The notes below the pieces were generated by a model. It saw only the letters and a program-made list of their open reading frames with translations, had not been told where the DNA came from and made no database searches. Both the position numbers and the translations under genes were made by a program. From contig NW_025401095.1 of NCBI RefSeq assembly GCF_011075055.1, forward strand, positions 648,501-712,500: DNA of 64,000 nt, read 5' to 3'. Within the stretch, counting starts at the first letter, position 1. Each line of letters starts with the position of its first letter. Positions 51,768 to 64,000 of the stretch are shown here, one piece after another. This DNA is from Mangifera indica. Lineage: Eukaryota > Streptophyta > Magnoliopsida > Sapindales > Anacardiaceae.

Positions 51768-51952
51768 TGTATATTGTTCAACAGAATGAGTTAAATTGAT
51801 GAATATTTGAGAAATTGGGCACTGTACTTTTAGAAGGTTCTTCTGTACATTGTCAAAGTAGGGCATGATGATGTTGATGATGATGATGATTCTTTTTTTT
51901 CCCCCAGGCATTGAAGAGAGTGCAGTGGAGTTCGTTCAACTAGAGAAGAGAA

Positions 51953-51974
51953 GGGGAAGGGGAAGGGGAAGGGG
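51953..51974 (+). other. Four-tract G-quadruplex motif in SAPS 3' region
   Basis: Four GGGG tracts separated by AA lie on the sense strand about 185 bp after the stop codon, probably in the 3' UTR. Such a motif can form a quadruplex in RNA or DNA. Whether it does so here is inference. Confidence 0.6.
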
Positions 51975-53795
51975 ACATTTTACAAGTAATGCAGGATTTA
52001 ATCAGTCAAATTAACTTTAGCATTTAGTTAGGGGGGGATGACTCAGAAATGGAATTTGACGTACACGGAGTTTTGGTGCAATAATCTGTTCATATTTGTA
52101 TTTATAAATGTGATATATAATAATAAGAATTGATATGCATGCCTTTTATCATTGAAAGTATTTTTCATTTTCGGTAACTATTATTGAATAAATATTTGTG
52201 TGAAATCAGGACTCTGGTTTGAGTTGAAAAAAATGGCATATTTAAACTTCTTAAAATATTTTTGGAATGTTTTTAACATGTATTTCGATTGGAGTTGATT
52301 CAAGGGTCAGTTTAAAATCATTCAAAATTGATAAATTAAAACTTTAATTCAATAAAAACAATTTAATTTTAAATTTAATTTAAGTAGATTTCAACTCAAA
52401 ATTTCAAATTTTAAAAAATGAGATTTTAATTTATATTAAAACTTGGTTTGTTTGATGGAATATTAAATTTGAATTTAGAATAAATTTGAACAGAGTCCAA
52501 GGTTAAAAAAAAAAAACATCGTCGTAAGGGGCAGGACCTATAGAATTACCGGCTGCATTAAAACCCCCTTTTAAGGGGGATTGTGCCCAATTTTGAAAAG
52601 GGATGTTTGATTTTAAAAATATTTTATTATTGAAATTAAAAAATTATTTTAAAGATAAATTATCTTAAAAATTATTAAATATAAATTATTATTATATTTA
52701 ATAAAAATAGATAAATATAAATAATTATTATGTTTGTTTAAAAATAATTAAAAAAATATTAATATATAATTTTATTTAAATACTTTTATGTATAATTATT
52801 TTAAAATATTTTTTATGTTGTTTATTATAATAATTAAAAATATAATTATTTTTTTAAAAAATTAATAAATAAATTATATATTATAATAAAATCGAAATTA
52901 TCTTAATAACCTTTTAATATCTAAGATAGATGTGATATTTAGATTATTTCTTATATTATATATTATATCATCATTAATAAAAAAAAAATATCAATTATTT
53001 ATAAACTAAATAAAATAATATAAATAATAAAAATTAGATTATTAGAGTAACCTTTAATCAAAAGGTAACCTAAAAGTTAGCTCAACAGGGCTCACAATAA
53101 TTTTATTAAATTGAAAGGATGGTAGGCCGAACAATATGCGAAGAGACCTGTAAAAACAGAGTCCAGGAGGTTACAGGTCATGGCCTGACCCTTTGTGTTG
53201 AGACAAGCTACATAACCCGCCAAAGCCAAAGTCGTCTCTTGAGAGACCTTGACATCACGGCTCATAGCACGACAGATAATGTCGAATTAGACCCTACCCG
53301 GCCATAGCCCCTTCTAAATCCATCCCAAGCAATAAGCTATTTGATGTTGTATTCTTCTATATTAAAACAAATTTTTAGACGTTAATATTAAATATTCTTC
53401 CATCGCATGGGGATAAAACCCTGGAATAATTCTCTTCCAAGTCTCACATTGCTCTACACAAACCAAATGCCACAAAGAAAGAAGTTTTGAATGTTCAAAT
53501 AAATAAATTATGAACCTCCCTTGAACAATTAATCAATATCTTCTTTCACTTGACCATCTATCCTCGATGGTTGCATAATGTATTTGATCTTACTTTTTTT
53601 AAAGTCCAAGTGAACAAAGACACAAGGCATCAGGAAAAAGGGAGGTGCCGGATACAACAAAACTGGAGGATACAAACTGCTATATTCAAATAATTTATAA
53701 ATTTGAACAAAAGAAAACATGTTATTAATTTCACTTGATTTCCCAACTCACACTAGTCAAAATTGGAGATCAGAAAAATCATTTGCGTATCCCTA
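51975..53795. other. Intergenic between SAPS and YAO (tail to tail)
   Basis: The two genes converge here. The middle (52600-53060) is extremely AT-rich. Positions about 53090-53480 are richer in GC (GAGAGACCTTGACATCACGG; CTACCCGGCCATAGCCCC) and look like a decayed LTR-type repeat, though no ends were found. No gene is recognised. Confidence 0.5.
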
Positions 53796-56700
53796 TCATG
53801 AGAGTGTAATGGGATGAACAGCAACTCCATTTTGAGCTGCTGGAAGACTTCCCCATCTTCCGAGACGAGGTTCCTGCCATGAAAAGTATTTTAATGCATT
53901 AGATCTAAACCACTCTTAACTGCAAATTAAATATTACTTTCTGGATAACTAGTAGATATATTAAGCATGTCACCTTTCCTACACCAGCAACAAGGAACTG
54001 TCCAGATTTTGCAAAAGCAAGGGAATTCACAAACCCAACCTGCATTGCACACGGCAGCGATTAATTGAGATCCTGTGCAATTATGATCCAACACTTAAAT
54101 TGTACGACTTGGCGCATAAGTACCCAACAGAAGCAGTGACAAGCGTATGCACTTAATAATAACCAAGTTAGGACCTCAATTCTAGCTTATTTATACCAGA
54201 CAAGTACCATGCATAAACCTATATTGTTATTTATGCAGGACAAGTACCATGCATAAACCAATATTGCAAAGAACCCAAGAAAAATATGCCACTGCAGAGC
54301 CTAAAGCATGAGAAAACTAATGGCTCACTGAAAACACATGGTTTATGAAAATTTGACAAAAATTTTCATACAGTATGTTAGATTGAGAGTTCTTATCACT
54401 ACATATTGATTTTATTCTACTACTGAACTTTAAAATATTCCTTTTATGAAAATTTGCCAGGTTAACTTACTATTTCTTGAAAATTTTTCACACAAATCTT
54501 GTTTTCACATTAAGTGTAATAATCAAGATGTTATATCAGACTGCAAAATGCATTCAGCTATTTCTTATCAACAGCACATACACAGACAACCATTACATAG
54601 GGTTTAATTTACCAATGGAAGGTTGAATAAGGGTCGAATGCCCTTGGTTTCACTTTCGATTGCCCACAAACGGACAGAACCATTACCAGCTCCTGATGCA
54701 GCAAGATCACTGCCTCTACATATATTAATTGAACTGACCCACGAATACGCTGACGAGGAACGATAGGTTGTAGGATCATGATCACCACTCTCTGAAGAAA
54801 ATCAACAGCATCGAGTTAGTCCCAGTTAATGGAAATACTCATTAACATCAAATATAAAAGCAAGCTCTTCACTAATTCTGGCTCTTATTATGAAAACTAA
54901 TAGCATATTGATATGTTAATGGAAAGTGGAAAAACCAATATATGTATAAAAGGATAAAACAGAAACATAAAAAAAAGAATCAATTCATACATCACTGATA
55001 GTCTCATTTTCACTATAATCATAATTAAACTTTTCACAATGAAGATTAGACATGTAAACACTTAATGACACATCACTCATGTCCACTTCTTGTCTGACAA
55101 TCATATATAGGCAGTTACAGTAGACTGTGCCTTTATTTGTGAAAACAATATGAAACATTTTGCACGTGCTGTAAAAATACTCTTACCAATATTTCACAAA
55201 CTTGCAAGTGTGATAGTTGTTTTGCAAGTAAACACACCTTAAAAGTAGGCATACAAGTTTAAAGTTATTATTGCAAAAACATTCATGTTTATGGTCATAT
55301 CTTTGAATAAGTTTTCATGAATTTTCAATGAATAGACACTCTATTTCCAGTTGAAAACTGAGCCCATGACTTTAGATCATGTATATGTTTTTTCCCAAAA
55401 AATTCAAATTAAAATTAAAAAGACAAAATTTCCAGATTTCAATGCTAGCAGTAAGAATCAGATTAAGAAAATCATAGTGAAAAACAATTTATTTGAACAG
55501 GAAGGGCAATAGAGAACACACAAGCAAAAAAAAAAAAAAAAAAAACCAAAGGCAACCAAGGCATATAAATTTTAATCAGAACCAGATGAAGATACTGCAA
55601 ATTTACCCATAAGACCATTGGAGGTCTGGCCATTCTTATTTTGTTCAGTATTCTTGTAGCCACTCAACAAAGGATGGGCATTCTTCACAATGTAAGCAGG
55701 CTTCTTCCGCAATATACTCCAAAGCTCAACACTTCCATCATCTGAGCCAGACAAGAATTCATCGTTGCTGATAAAGCAACAACATTCCAGAGATGAAGCA
55801 GGAGCTCGAAACACTAAACGTGACTCCTCAGGTACCTATTTAAAAGAATACATTAAGTGAGGACATGTTCAAAAATACAGTAAAAAGGTTACCACTGTAA
55901 AAAAGTGCATAGAAATTTCCTCAATCATATATACATTTGCAACAGAATGCAAACTCTATTTAGAGTATGAACAAAAAAAAAAAAAAAAAAACATAAAATA
56001 GCTAATCCATGGTTTTAACTCGCATCATGTAAATATTTAAATCAGCAAATTTTGAGGGCCCCTTTGAAGAAACTATTGTTTACCTTCAACAACTGCATAA
56101 TCCGATCACGTCCAACAGTCAATACCCGTTCTCTGCGTAGGCAATCAATGGTCAATACTTCACTTTGGTGACCAAATAAAGTGTTTATATAAGCCCTGTC
56201 TTCTGCATTCCATATATTGACTGTTCGATCAAATGAACCAGAAAAAAGTTCGGAAGTCCCTTGCCTAAAAGTTAAACAAGACACAGGTCCTCTATGACCT
56301 GGAAAAGCCTATAAAACACAATTGAAAGATGAGAATTGCATGAGAGAAGGAAGAAATCAAAATCTCATTATAGAGGAGTCAGATGAAGCATTGTATTCAA
56401 ATATAGTGTATGTGAAGAACTAAGAACCATTGATTGGCTACATGATGAGTCTGCCCCAATGCAAAGAACTACTGTCATGTTTTGAGAACATTGCAGCTAG
56501 GCATATCAACATGCATGTAAGTTAGCAGGCTGGAGCAAAATGCCAGATAATTAACATACCACGTGAATCTTTTTAATTATGCTCAGCTTATGTATCAAAC
56601 AGTCCACACAGGTCCTGCTAGTGCAATAGAAGCTCTTCTATTGATTTATTACATGTTCAGGCATTCCCACAGCTGAATACCATATGGATTATTGTTTAAA

Positions 56701-58204
56701 TTCACACCCAAAATAATTTATAATAATCTTGCATGTAGTTTGGCAATGAATAAATAAAACAGATTACCTGTAAATGCTCTCGTGTGCGGGCGTCCCACAA
56801 GTGAACATGACGGTCTAAGCCTCCACTAGCCAAATACCGACCATCAGAGCTAACAGCCAATGCTAAAATCTGTTTACTATGTTTGGTAGCTTGACCTTGC
56901 GGATCTTTGGCACCATGGGACTTCAGCACATCTTCACTAGGCCATAAATATTTCACAATTTTCCCACTATCAACATCCCACTGTAAAATGGTGCCATCTT
57001 TGGAAGCTGAAAAGCCCTTTGAATCATCCTCAGAAAGAGCTACAGCAGTGACAGATTGCCGATGCTTCACTAAAACCCGGAACTCATGAATATTTTGAGG
57101 CTCTTGAACCCTGAAATGCAGTTGTTACACAGTATGGGCACCCAAAAGAGGAAGTAAAAAAACATGAATCAAGCTAAATAAAAAAATACAATAACAAAAC
57201 ACTACACCGATAAAAAATCAAACTTAAATTTAATCAAAGCCACAATTGCACTCAAACTTCAAAAGAATCCAACGTCTACCAATACCGTACTTACTAATAT
57301 CCTAGACACCGAGACTCTCATCCATGTTCATCACACACTTCGAGAACTTGTGTTCAGAACTCAACATGGCCATCATATCACCAAATCAAATCCAAGACCA
57401 ACTCCAACCACAAAATTAACCAGCCAACCGCTAAAAAATGGCAATCCATAAGACACCCCATCAAAGATTTAAAAAGAGGGAAGAAGGAGGGGTGTCCAGC
57501 AAGGGTGGGCAGGGTTGTGCGAAGTGAAAAAGTCTCCCTAGTAATATTGCATATAGCACTTCCAGGACCCGTTTACTCTGTCCTATTTCTTTATTTAGTT
57601 TCAGTTTTCCAAGCTGTTCTACCCCATACATGTATAGATATATCCCGTAACGTAGTTCACTTGTAAATATTTCTCGAATATATATAAGTTAATTTGAATT
57701 TCTTATCAACACAAAATTGCCTACAATATAAAACTTCTAAAATAAAGAAATCAAACAAACACTATACCAGTATTACCTTGAAGCAATCACTCTCCTAACT
57801 CTCCCACTCTCCTCCAACTGTTCCTGCTGCAAAATCTTTGCAACAAGCGAATCTCTTTCACCCTCTTTCTCTTCCTCATCACTTCCATTCTCTTCCTCCC
57901 CCTCCTCCTTCTCCCTCCTTGCAAGCCCTCTTATCTTCTCCAAATAAGCCGTCGCCACCCGTTTCCTCTTCTCATCCGCAGTCTCCTCCACCTCGCTATC
58001 ACCGTCGTCGGACCCACCTCCCCCATATTCGTTGTTATTCTCGTAGTCTTCCGATTCTCCAGACTCAATGTCATCATCATCATAATTAATTTTTCTCCTC
58101 TTCTTCGTCTCGCCCTCGAAAAAGGGGTCTTGGTTTAACGAAAATTTGTTCTTGCCCTTGTGGGCTGAACCATCCATCTTCTTCTGGGTGTTCTTGTACT
58201 TCAT
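53796..58204 (-). CDS. YAO: YAO / RRP9 (U3-55K) WD40 protein of the U3 snoRNP, 7 exons
   Basis: RRP9-type proteins are U3 snoRNP components needed for early 18S pre-rRNA processing in the nucleolus. YAO is the Arabidopsis member, known for roles in gametophyte and embryo development. Coding exons: 57777-58204, 56768-57110, 56084-56308, 55607-55835, 54613-54791, 53974-54039, 53796-53873. They total 1548 nt in frame, giving 515 residues, the family length. Residues 1-142 are charged: a basic KKRRK cluster at 34-38, then Asp/Glu/Gly-rich tracts. WD40 blades follow, recognisable by [62 protein letters not shown] and [14 protein letters not shown]. It ends [20 protein letters not shown], a conserved family tail. 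The start at 58204 is the first ATG; another in-frame Met is at residue 10. Confidence 0.95.
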
Positions 58205-58290
58205 GATTCAATTGTTCGATGAAGCTCCAGAAAGATGATAATGTGGCTTGATGTTTTATTTATTAATATATAACTTAAAAGAGGTGAGAA

Positions 58291-58299
58291 TTAGGGTTT
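58291..58299 (-). promoter_or_regulatory. Telo-box (AAACCCTAA) upstream of YAO
   Basis: AAACCCTAA reads toward the gene, with its near edge 87 bp before the start codon. The distance and orientation match those at IleRS. Confidence 0.5.
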
Positions 58300-60456
58300 A
58301 AGCTTCAGGGTTTTTCCAGAGGATAAGCGGCAGGGTAGCAAGCAATTCGATTTAGGGTCCGTCTCTTTTACGTTGTGAGTCGAGTCGAGCGGGTCGTGGG
58401 TTTCTGACCCAAATTTGTGAAAGGCTAAAATTGAAAAAACAAAAAATGAAATTCCTATTTAGGAAAATGGCATTATAATTAATTTTAAAAGAAATTGATT
58501 TCGTAGGGACAAGTTCAGAGTTATAATTGAAGTTGGATTTTAACAGGCGCACCCCACCAAGTTTGATAACACAATCAATCAGTTCAATTGGAATAAAAAT
58601 TTCTATTCTAAGGATTTAAATCTAGTCTATTTAGTAAGAAATATACACCACATAACACTTGATCACAATTCTGTTTGGTTATATATTAGTCTAATGTATA
58701 TCTAAACTGTTAATGGTTTGATCACCAATAAGAATTACTCAAGAGCTAGATCAATTCCTTATCAGGATTAAAACTTACATCAATACTTTGTATGGATTAA
58801 TGTCCGATCTGGATATAAAAGCATGAAATAATATCACAAGCTAATAATAGGATTTATATTAGATAAATAAATTATAAATTATAAATATATACTTTTTAAT
58901 ATAAATATTTATAAAATTTGATTATTATAATTTTTTCTTGTATATTTATTACTCCTACAAATTACAATTAGGGCGATTTGGGTGGGTGAAAAGAAAGATT
59001 ATTTTGCTAATATATTTGATAATTTATAGGCAATAAAAGATTTCGATAATGCTTTATTATCAATTGTGATAATTTTTATTTTATGCATTTAAAGATTATC
59101 AAGGTAATTTTCATTTTATTCTGATCATATTCTTATTTATTATTTTTAAAAAATAATCTTATTTTCAATTAATATGATAAATAATATAAAAAAATTTGAG
59201 AATAATTGCAGCAAAAGACATTAAAGTAAAATAATATACTAATATTATTTTATTAATTCTAACTAAATATAATAATAATTTATACTCAGTAATTTTCTAA
59301 GAAATTTATTTTCGAAAAAATATTTTAATTTTGATAATAAAACATTAAACAATCTAGTCACATGTCTTTGAAGTTTGAAGTATACTCTCTTACCTCTAAA
59401 ACACCAATTATATTGACCTAAACTATGACTTGGGTTCAAAAGCTAATTTGATTCAAATTCATTTAACTCTAATTTGAACTAAGTTTAGATTAGGATACTC
59501 AGTTCATTTTTAAAATCGAACCAAACTTGAGTTATAGAGAGTTCAACTAAGTCCTACTTATGAGCCAGGGAATGACTTGATTCAATTTTAACTTGACTCG
59601 TGACTCTATTCAAATTATGTTAACAAATGTTAAAATGATGTCATTTCGCCTATTATTATATAAAGAACGTTGTTTTGTTTATGAGTTACAAATTTGAATA
59701 ATAAATCCATATCACAAATTCGAACTATAAACTTAAGATGAACTCAGGCTAAATCATTTTTATTTAAGTCGAACTTGAATATTTTTTAATTTTTCCTTAA
59801 TAAACTTAAATCGAACTTTATGTTTATCTAGCTTCACATATATAAATCAATTGCGAATACAATCAGTGGACATTAACATGGACAAATTAACCTATATTTC
59901 ATCGTTTAATTAAGTAATATATTGTCTACTTAATCGTTAATTCATAATTTCTTAATTACACAATGTCATTTTATCTGAATCATCATAACCAAATTTGACA
60001 AAGTCCCAAAGATATTACGACTTAAACAACATCATTATCTTGATGATCTAAAACCCCTAAGAGTCACTTTGAATATAGGCAATATAGATTGAGTCGCACT
60101 TATTGAACAAATCTTTGACAACTTGGCTCTAATACCACAAAATGTTAGAAATAAACCAAAAGTTGGACAAATTAAAAGAGATCAGAAGATTGGACAAAAG
60201 AACAAGACATACTGAATAAAATTCTGCACCTTGATACATATGCATTCAAGAACAAGGATGACAGTACATCCAACATCTAACTAATGCTTGCAAATTCGAA
60301 TAAAAATTTAATAATTTTTGCCTTATAGTCAATAGAGTTGTATGTAATAAGGTTTTCTAAATGTTAGTGTTAATCATAATAATAAAATTAGGTGCACTAA
60401 AAATTACTGTTAATTTGTATACTAACAATAACGTGTTATTATGTGATTGAATAATC
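58300..60456. other. Intergenic between YAO and CNGC-like gene
   Basis: No gene is recognised. AT-rich DNA fills 58850-59350. About 59400-59850 is a decayed AGTTCAA/TTGAATT-rich relative of the AGCTCGAG repeat family. I searched the minus strand here for the missing channel C-terminus (CNBD, IQ motif) and saw none. Confidence 0.55.
60105..60330 (-). repeat. Possible LTR end plus initiator-tRNA-Met primer-binding-site-like sequence
   Basis: On the minus strand TTTCTAACA is followed by TTTTGTGGTATTAGAGCCAAG. The part GGTATTAGAGCCA is one base from the primer binding site used by many plant copia elements (TGGTATCAGAGCCA). The sequence before it (60140-60330) could be the remnant LTR. No second LTR or coding remnant is seen. 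Confidence 0.4.
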
Positions 60457-63400
60457 TTAAATTAGAGATGAGAAAACATACAAAAAAGCACCCACATCTT
60501 TCAAGCATTGTAAGCGATCTTCCATCCTCAATCTGTTGATTATATAGTTTGGTTCTTCGCCATTGGATTGTAGATATGTCTATTTAGAAAGCATAATTTG
60601 AAAACAAATAAATATATTTAATGTTACAAAACACAGAGAAAATAAACAAGAAGAAGATGAAATACTCAATAAATATTTACGTGTAAAATCTATTACAAAA
60701 AAAATAACAAACAAACAACTAAAAAGATTTCACGAAGAATAAAGTGATTCTTGTTTTATTTTTCAAGTCTGAGCTCTTAATCATATCTGTTGACACACAA
60801 ATTTTCATGAAAAATTTACCTTTAAAAAATTTGCACTTCCTAAATTCTTTTAACCCCTTATAATTCATATCACCACTATACAACATTTAATGCTTAAGCA
60901 TATTGAAATAAAGGAGATCATTTACCAACTTGCATACTTTCAATTAAGAACACAAATAGCAGTTGAACTTTCAAATTTTATTATTAAATGGGTCAAACTT
61001 TCAGATTAAGCAGTTAAAAGAACTAAATTTTTACTATCTTTGATTAAAGGTATCAAATTAATTACTTTATTTATAAAATAAGATAAAACAAATAATACTA
61101 ATTGTGCTTGTTCGATTAAAAATTTAGTTTATTTTATATAAAAACCTAAAATTTTGATTCCTTCTATTAATAATAAAAAACTTTCAGCACCGTTAATAGA
61201 AGAAAAACAAAGTTCATTGCTTCCAATAGAAAAAAAAAAAATAGTGATAGCTTGATACATGCCAATATTGTTTTCATAAATTTATTTAGCGGCAGCAATC
61301 ATATTCATAAGTGTACTGAGATGAATAGAATATTTACCAACCTGCAAAGATCCGATACAGTAGACAAACAGCAGCGTGGAAGAGATGGTTATAAGAATCA
61401 CAAAAATATTTTCTAAGATAAATGTACTTGGTAACAGGTTTTGGCCGAAACAGCTGCAGAAAAGATTGCATTCAAAGTGATTAATGATATTTTATGCTAT
61501 AGGTATGAAACATAAAGGTAAATGTGTTGTTATATAATTAAATAATGTTAAAAAAATGATAAATGTATTAAAACGCGCAGACCTGAGAGCTTGCAGGCCC
61601 CATCTCAAACAGTAGTACTCCTTCTTGAAAGAATCTCTTTTCGAATACAAATACACAATACGAGACTGAAGAGCTGAACTGAATATTCCAAAGTAATTAT
61701 TTTCGGTACCAATGTTCTTTAATTGAGGACAATTTAACTCTCCTATATTCTTGTGCTTAAGACGACAGAGAAAAGAATGAGGATTAAAGTGATTCCTTGA
61801 AAAATAGTCTTCCCTCCAACACGCCAAAACTCTGTCGATAGCGAAAGAGTACCATAAAGCGCCATACATCTATATTCCGGACCATATCAGAAACACATCA
61901 AACAATTTAACAAAATATAAATATAGTGATTGTTAATTAATTAATGAGTAATACTACATGTACAAAAAATGAGTTGAGTTAATTTCACTTTGAGATTCCA
62001 CATTTTAACCAATTGTCTACCCATGGTGGGTTATTTCAAAACAATTTTTAAACATAACATCAAATGTTATTTTTAGGTTGTTTTAAGAGCATTAGTCAAA
62101 CAATTAGAATACTTCCGATTCCTATGATGATTTTTTAAAACTGAAAACCAATGGGTATTTAAGTGGAATAATACCTATGATGATTTTTTAAAACTGAACC
62201 AATGGCTATTTATGTGTTGATTTTTCTCTATCTTAACAAAATAACTATAATATAATCATCAAATAAAATAACTGGTGATTGAATTAACTTACACTAGCCC
62301 CAAATAAGTAAAGATAAAAATTTAATGAAGCTTTGCCCCACACTTTAGCAAAATTGCCGGCACTGCTGTTCTCTATAGCGTTTGTAATAATTCCTTGGAG
62401 TATAAGAAGCAGTAGAATATATACGTAAAGAAACACATTAGCTGTTATCGAAAGGATCCTATCTTCATTTCCACTTGTGAAAAAAGGAATCAGCATCTGT
62501 ACACAAATCACAGAAAGTTTAAACAACAATCTAATTATTGTATTATTCAGAATGACTATAATCTTGTTGTTAATGTGGTTTCTCGTCACCAAAAATAAGC
62601 TAAATTAGCAACAGTTGGAATCATAGATGACTTGGATAAGTCTCCTAATGCTGCAGGAGAGAATGAATACAGACAGATGAGAGAAAAGATGAGACACAAA
62701 ATTTTTTACGTGTTTTGGTCTGATGATCACAGTATATATGTTCTTAGTGTTATCACTAATTTGAATATAGAAGGGATAATAACACCTAAAGATAGTAAAT
62801 TATCACATTTTTTTTCTATTGATGAGAATGGACTTTATTTTTTTTCTTAAATTTTATTAAAGGGTTTGAACTCTCATATTATCTTATTGAAAGAATGGAA
62901 CTATCAGATTTTCTTATAAAGAGTATTGAACTTTCGATATTATCTATTGAAGATATTGAGCAAACACAAGATGATTAATTTGATGCCTTCAATAGAAAAA
63001 AAATATAAGTTTAACCCCTAAAATAAAAAAATATGAAAGTTTTGTTCCTTTAATAAAAAAATCTGAAAATTAAGTCACTTCAATAAAATAAATAAAGTTC
63101 AATTTCTTCAATATAAAAAAATGATAGTTCAATACCTCTAGGTGTTGCCATTTTGAGCACAAATAATACCTGGTATGATTTTATGTGTTATTACATCCTT
63201 AGCAAACTTACATGAGTTTTATCATATTCTAATCACTCCTACCGTAATGTATATTGCGTAAGACTTTAAATTACTTACATCAGTACTGGTGACAAAATAT
63301 CGCTCCAACAAATCTTTTTTGCCAGGTTGAACATAAACATGCATAAACCAAAAATATTAAAAAAAAAACCATCAAGAAAGGACCTTACCAATAACATCAA

Positions 63401-63848
63401 CCATGCTGGTATTTGAGTGAAGACATAGTTCATCGCCTTATAACTAAGGCCTCTTTTCCTGAGTTTTATGATAAAAATGAGCAGCACATAAATATTAAAG
63501 ATGAGGACAGTGGCAATTGTGAAGTAGGTGTCATAGACTACTTTTTCGAGACAATTTTGTTCAGGCTTGATCACATAATCGTAGTAATGATCCGGATGCA
63601 ATATGAGAGCAATCAGATAAGCTGCAATATACAGCCTGCATCCCCAAGTGGTTTCTATATCAAAAAAAGGTAGGAGTTTAGCGAAAATGCCCTTAAGATT
63701 TCCACATAGCTGCGAATCATGGCTCTGCATCTCTACATCAGAAGCTGCATGCTCAGACTGACACGCGTCTGACCTGTACAAGCACTTAATATTGTAAAAC
63801 TAAACCAAGATAATATATATGAAGATTACATTCATCAATCACTTACAT
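60457..63848 (-). pseudogene. Cyclic nucleotide-gated channel (CNGC)-like gene, truncated after S6
   Basis: Exons from 5' to 3': end of a first exon at 63847, then 63389-63773, 62293-62496, 61583-61869, 61342-61453 and 60457-60579, all with GT-AG borders and consistent phase. The predicted product is about 370 residues, half the normal CNGC length. S1 is near YIAAYLIALILHPDHYYDYV. The S5 region has NFYLYLFGASMYGALWYSFA followed by CWRED. The pore carries YFGIFSSALQS, YYCLRWGLQALS and CFGQNLLPST, followed by S6 (ENIFVILITISSTLLFVY), then TYLQS, the family's post-S6 start. After TYLQS the frame is unrelated to the usual C-linker and stops 35 codons later. No cyclic-nucleotide-binding domain, calmodulin site or IQ motif is found downstream. 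The start codon appears split AT|G across the first intron (63847-63848 plus 63773), with an in-frame stop just upstream. It is either a decayed paralogue or a short, pore-only product. Confidence 0.72.
62105..62215. repeat. Short direct duplication in CNGC-like intron
   Basis: CCTATGATGATTTTTTAAAACTGA occurs twice about 62 bp apart, each followed by ACCAATGG.TATTTA. Confidence 0.8.
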
Positions 63849-64000
63849 GATGAATGACACCGAGTCTTTGGATTACAAGTTTGAGAAATTGGTCTTCAAG
63901 TGCTGTTTTATTTGGTAAGCACGTATATAAAGAGTTATTTGAGGATGCTGATCAGTTAATGTATATATGAAGCTTATAGGGGGCCATAAATTAAAGTTGA

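Noticed and set aside
57838..58089. Plus-strand frame rich in Pro, Ser and His
   Set aside because: It is antisense to the acidic N-terminal exon of YAO.
63275..63781. Minus-strand frame starting at 63781 as a complete small protein
   Set aside because: The first codon is TTG inside an intron. The CAG acceptor at 63774 and donor at 63388 show it is an internal exon of the CNGC-like gene.
1..64000. CRISPR arrays, operons, bacterial-type systems, tRNA and rRNA genes
   Set aside because: The window is plant nuclear DNA. The regular spacing at 29928-31172 is tandem repeat without spacers, and I saw no tRNA or rRNA signature.

Overview
This window comes from a eudicot nuclear genome. It is AT-rich, its genes are split by many GT-AG introns, and it carries plant-type transposons (Ty1/copia, Mutator-like, hAT-like). 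The proteins are close to families I know from Arabidopsis. I cannot name the species from the sequence. There are five genes. I rebuilt four complete reading frames exon by exon, and each joins in frame from start to stop.

Left to right. Positions 1-1420 hold a decayed Ty1/copia polyprotein relic on the minus strand, followed by AT-rich intergenic DNA with a degenerate tandem repeat. Positions 3940-20922 (minus) hold cytosolic isoleucyl-tRNA synthetase in 28 coding exons (1189 residues). Its introns hold one 715-bp element with a 9-bp target-site duplication, two small hAT-like elements with perfect 8-bp duplications, and a 169-bp tandem duplication. Positions 21746-22587 are a non-autonomous element with long inverted ends. 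Positions 25538-29376 (minus) hold a DRT111/SPF45-type splicing factor (G-patch plus RRM, 382 residues). About 190 bp upstream of its start lies a 2551-bp Mutator-like element (29564-32114) whose core is two opposed arrays of a ~119-bp repeat.

Positions 36874-51767 (plus) hold a SAPS-domain (SIT4-associated, PP6 regulatory subunit) protein in 19 coding exons (765 residues). One intron carries a GC-rich 277-bp hAT-like element. Positions 53796-58204 (minus) hold YAO/RRP9, a U3 snoRNP WD40 protein in 7 exons (515 residues). Positions 60457-63848 (minus) hold a cyclic nucleotide-gated channel-like gene. Its pore module is recognisable, but the frame stops just after S6, so the calmodulin- and cyclic-nucleotide-binding C-terminus is missing. 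It is a truncated paralogue or pseudogene.

The genes do not form a pathway. Four of the five serve core growth functions: translation (IleRS), pre-rRNA processing (YAO), splicing (DRT111) and phosphatase regulation (SAPS). Each of these four has a telo-box-like AAACCCTA(A) motif within about 90 bp of its start codon. The most unusual structure is the opposed repeat array inside the Mutator-like element beside DRT111.
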